Part shown: piece after piece, positions 63,143-64,000 of the stretch
How positions within the stretch are numbered: position 1 is the stretch's first letter
How the letters are laid out: every line of letters begins with the position of its first letter
Assembly: GCA_014305285.1 (NCBI GenBank)
Contig: JACRSG010000006.1
Location: 36,476-100,475 of the forward strand
Length of the DNA: 64,000 bases
Direction: 5' to 3'
Origin: Campylobacter jejuni
Lineage (GTDB): Bacteria; Campylobacterota; Campylobacteria; Campylobacterales; Campylobacteraceae
Translations under genes and position numbers: made by a program
The notes under the pieces: model-generated
Databases searched by the model: none
What the model saw: the letters and a program-made list of their open reading frames with translations, nothing else
What the model was told of the DNA's origin: nothing

Positions 63143-63872
63143 AGCTTTTAGTTTTTTAGAATTTGTGTTTATAATTCTGATTTTAGGTATAATTTTTAAT
63201 TTAGGTAGTCTTTACTTAAAAAAAGACAATCTGTTAGAAGGTGCAATGCAAATTCTTAATGATATCCAATATACCCAAAGTTTGGCTATGATGCAAGAAG
63301 GTATAAGAGTTGATGAATTGGCTATTGCGAAAAGAGAGTGGTTTAAAAGTAAGTGGCAGATTTATTTTATAAAATCAGCTGCTACAGGTTATGATCAAAC
63401 ATATACTATTTTCTTGGATAAAAATGGTGATGGAAATGCTAATTTAGGTAAGACTGAAATTAATGTAGATAGAGAAATTGCTGTTGATGTAATCAATCAT
63501 AACAAATTAATGAACTCAGGTCAAAGTGGGGTTATTAGTAAAGATGATGAAAAAACTACACAAAGATTTAATATTACAAAAAGATTCGGAATAGAAAAGG
63601 TCGAATTCAAAGGAACTTGTTCAGGATTTACTAGATTAGTATTTGATGAAATGGGTAGAGTATATTCTCCATTAACAAATGCCAATTATGCCTATGAAAA
63701 AACTTTAGCAAAGAATAATTCAGATTGTATTATACGTTTGTCATCAAAAAAGCATACTCTTTGTATCGTTATAGATACCCTTAGTGGTTATGCTTATATT
63801 CCAGAGTTTAAAACACTTAAAAGTCAATTTGTTAATATAAAAAATAAAAATTACGAATGCTCTAAAATATAG
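63135..63872 (+). CDS. Type II secretion/type IV pilin-like protein (pseudopilin-like, Cj0431 type)
   Basis: 245 residues. The N-terminus MNKA-FSFLEFVFIILILGIIF has the prepilin-peptidase pattern: short basic leader, cleavage before Phe, Glu at +5, then a hydrophobic helix (leader Ala instead of the usual Gly). A soluble domain follows with a calcium-site-like DKNGDGNANLG and Cys pairs (GTCSG, DCII, TLCIV, YECSK) near the C-terminus. C. jejuni uses pseudopilins for DNA uptake; the role here is an inference. It is translationally linked to the GT39-like gene. Confidence 0.75.
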   Translation: MNKAFSFLEFVFIILILGIIFNLGSLYLKKDNLLEGAMQILNDIQYTQSLAMMQEGIRVDELAIAKREWFKSKWQIYFIKSAATGYDQTYTIFLDKNGDGNANLGKTEINVDREIAVDVINHNKLMNSGQSGVISKDDEKTTQRFNITKRFGIEKVEFKGTCSGFTRLVFDEMGRVYSPLTNANYAYEKTLAKNNSDCIIRLSSKKHTLCIVIDTLSGYAYIPEFKTLKSQFVNIKNKNYECSKI

Positions 63873-63951
63873 CCCCCATCTTCTTCCTAAACCCAACAAA
63901 TATTTACATTATTTAATTCCCTTTTAAGTTTAATGAGTTATAATTTCATTT

Positions 63952-63969
63952 CCTTTTTTCGAAAAAAGG
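63952..63969. repeat. 18-bp perfect palindrome near the right edge
   Basis: CCTTTTTTCGAAAAAAGG, fully symmetric, in the 128-bp stretch after the pseudopilin-like gene. It could be part of a terminator serving an incoming minus-strand gene (murD in the reference as I recall), but that gene is not visible in the window. Confidence 0.4.
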
Positions 63970-64000
63970 GCTTAAAATCTTTTAAATTATAAAGTTTCAC

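Noticed and set aside
1..64000. tRNA/rRNA genes, CRISPR arrays, transposases, prophage
   Set aside because: Read by eye on both strands; no cloverleaf-like or rRNA-like GC-rich block, no regularly spaced repeats and no transposase or phage structural genes were seen. Small ncRNAs could be missed.

Overview
The window is about 64 kb of a low-GC epsilonproteobacterial chromosome. It is almost certainly Campylobacter jejuni: CmeA, CmeR, AroK, FrdABC, PflB, RpsU and the gene order match the cme-to-cj0431 stretch of the C. jejuni reference chromosome as I remember it. Locus numbers such as Cj0411 are recalled reference names used for orientation, not search results. The genes are densely packed, with many 1-11 bp overlaps. 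Promoters are mostly bare or extended TATAAT -10 boxes without a clear -35. I found no rRNA, tRNA, CRISPR array or insertion sequence.

Layout. 1-5.4 kb (minus): the 5' part of the multidrug efflux gene cmeB, then cmeA, the CmeR operator, a frameshifted cmeR, and ccoG. 5.4-12 kb (plus): rpsU, a UPF0323 lipoprotein with a glutathionylspermidine-synthase-like ligase, a 2-hydroxyacid dehydrogenase, a YajQ protein, and a three-gene unit ending in an AAA ATPase. 12-16.8 kb (minus): the msrPQ methionine sulfoxide repair pair and a chain of overlapping genes (EamA permease, kdsA, ribH, nusB, pyrF). 16.9-23.5 kb (plus): der, aroK, trpS, serS and the flagellar disk gene pflB. 23.5-29.7 kb (minus): a sigma28-type flagellar gene, pyk, mqo, coaX and a YfgM/BamB-like pair. 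29.8-36.1 kb (plus): gatC, cvpA, fur, lysS, glyA, a DUF1882-type gene, a SPOR-domain gene and aroE. 36-41.5 kb: an HpaA-like lipoprotein, lgt and frdCAB. 41.5-46.3 kb: a tandem dynamin-like GTPase pair and a Sel1-repeat protein. 46.4-48.9 kb: membrane gluconate dehydrogenase, with its small subunit frameshifted. 48.9-56.8 kb: small accessory genes, including a SprA-like protein, an R-V-H-F-H HIT protein, YceI, a degenerate GGDEF protein, an HTH/superinfection-immunity/MORN-lipoprotein cluster, an ABC-F ATPase, a sigma54-promoted flagellar-type gene and a YigZ protein. 56.9-61.5 kb: a GntR regulator and a tricarballylate-type tcuCAB operon, which I believe is inserted relative to the reference strain. 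61.9-63.9 kb: a GT39-like membrane protein and a pseudopilin-like protein.

Main observations. (1) cmeR carries a one-base deletion in a poly-A run, while its operator upstream of cmeABC is intact; this predicts derepressed efflux. (2) The gluconate dehydrogenase small subunit, which carries the Tat signal for the complex, is frameshifted. (3) A tcuCAB operon is paired with an FCD-type GntR regulator instead of the LysR-type TcuR, and a 10-5-10 inverted repeat abuts the tcuC promoter. (4) Three small, otherwise unrelated proteins share an MQ(V/I)N start; two of them have clear sigma28 or sigma54 promoters. This hints at a common flagellar export or co-expression signal.
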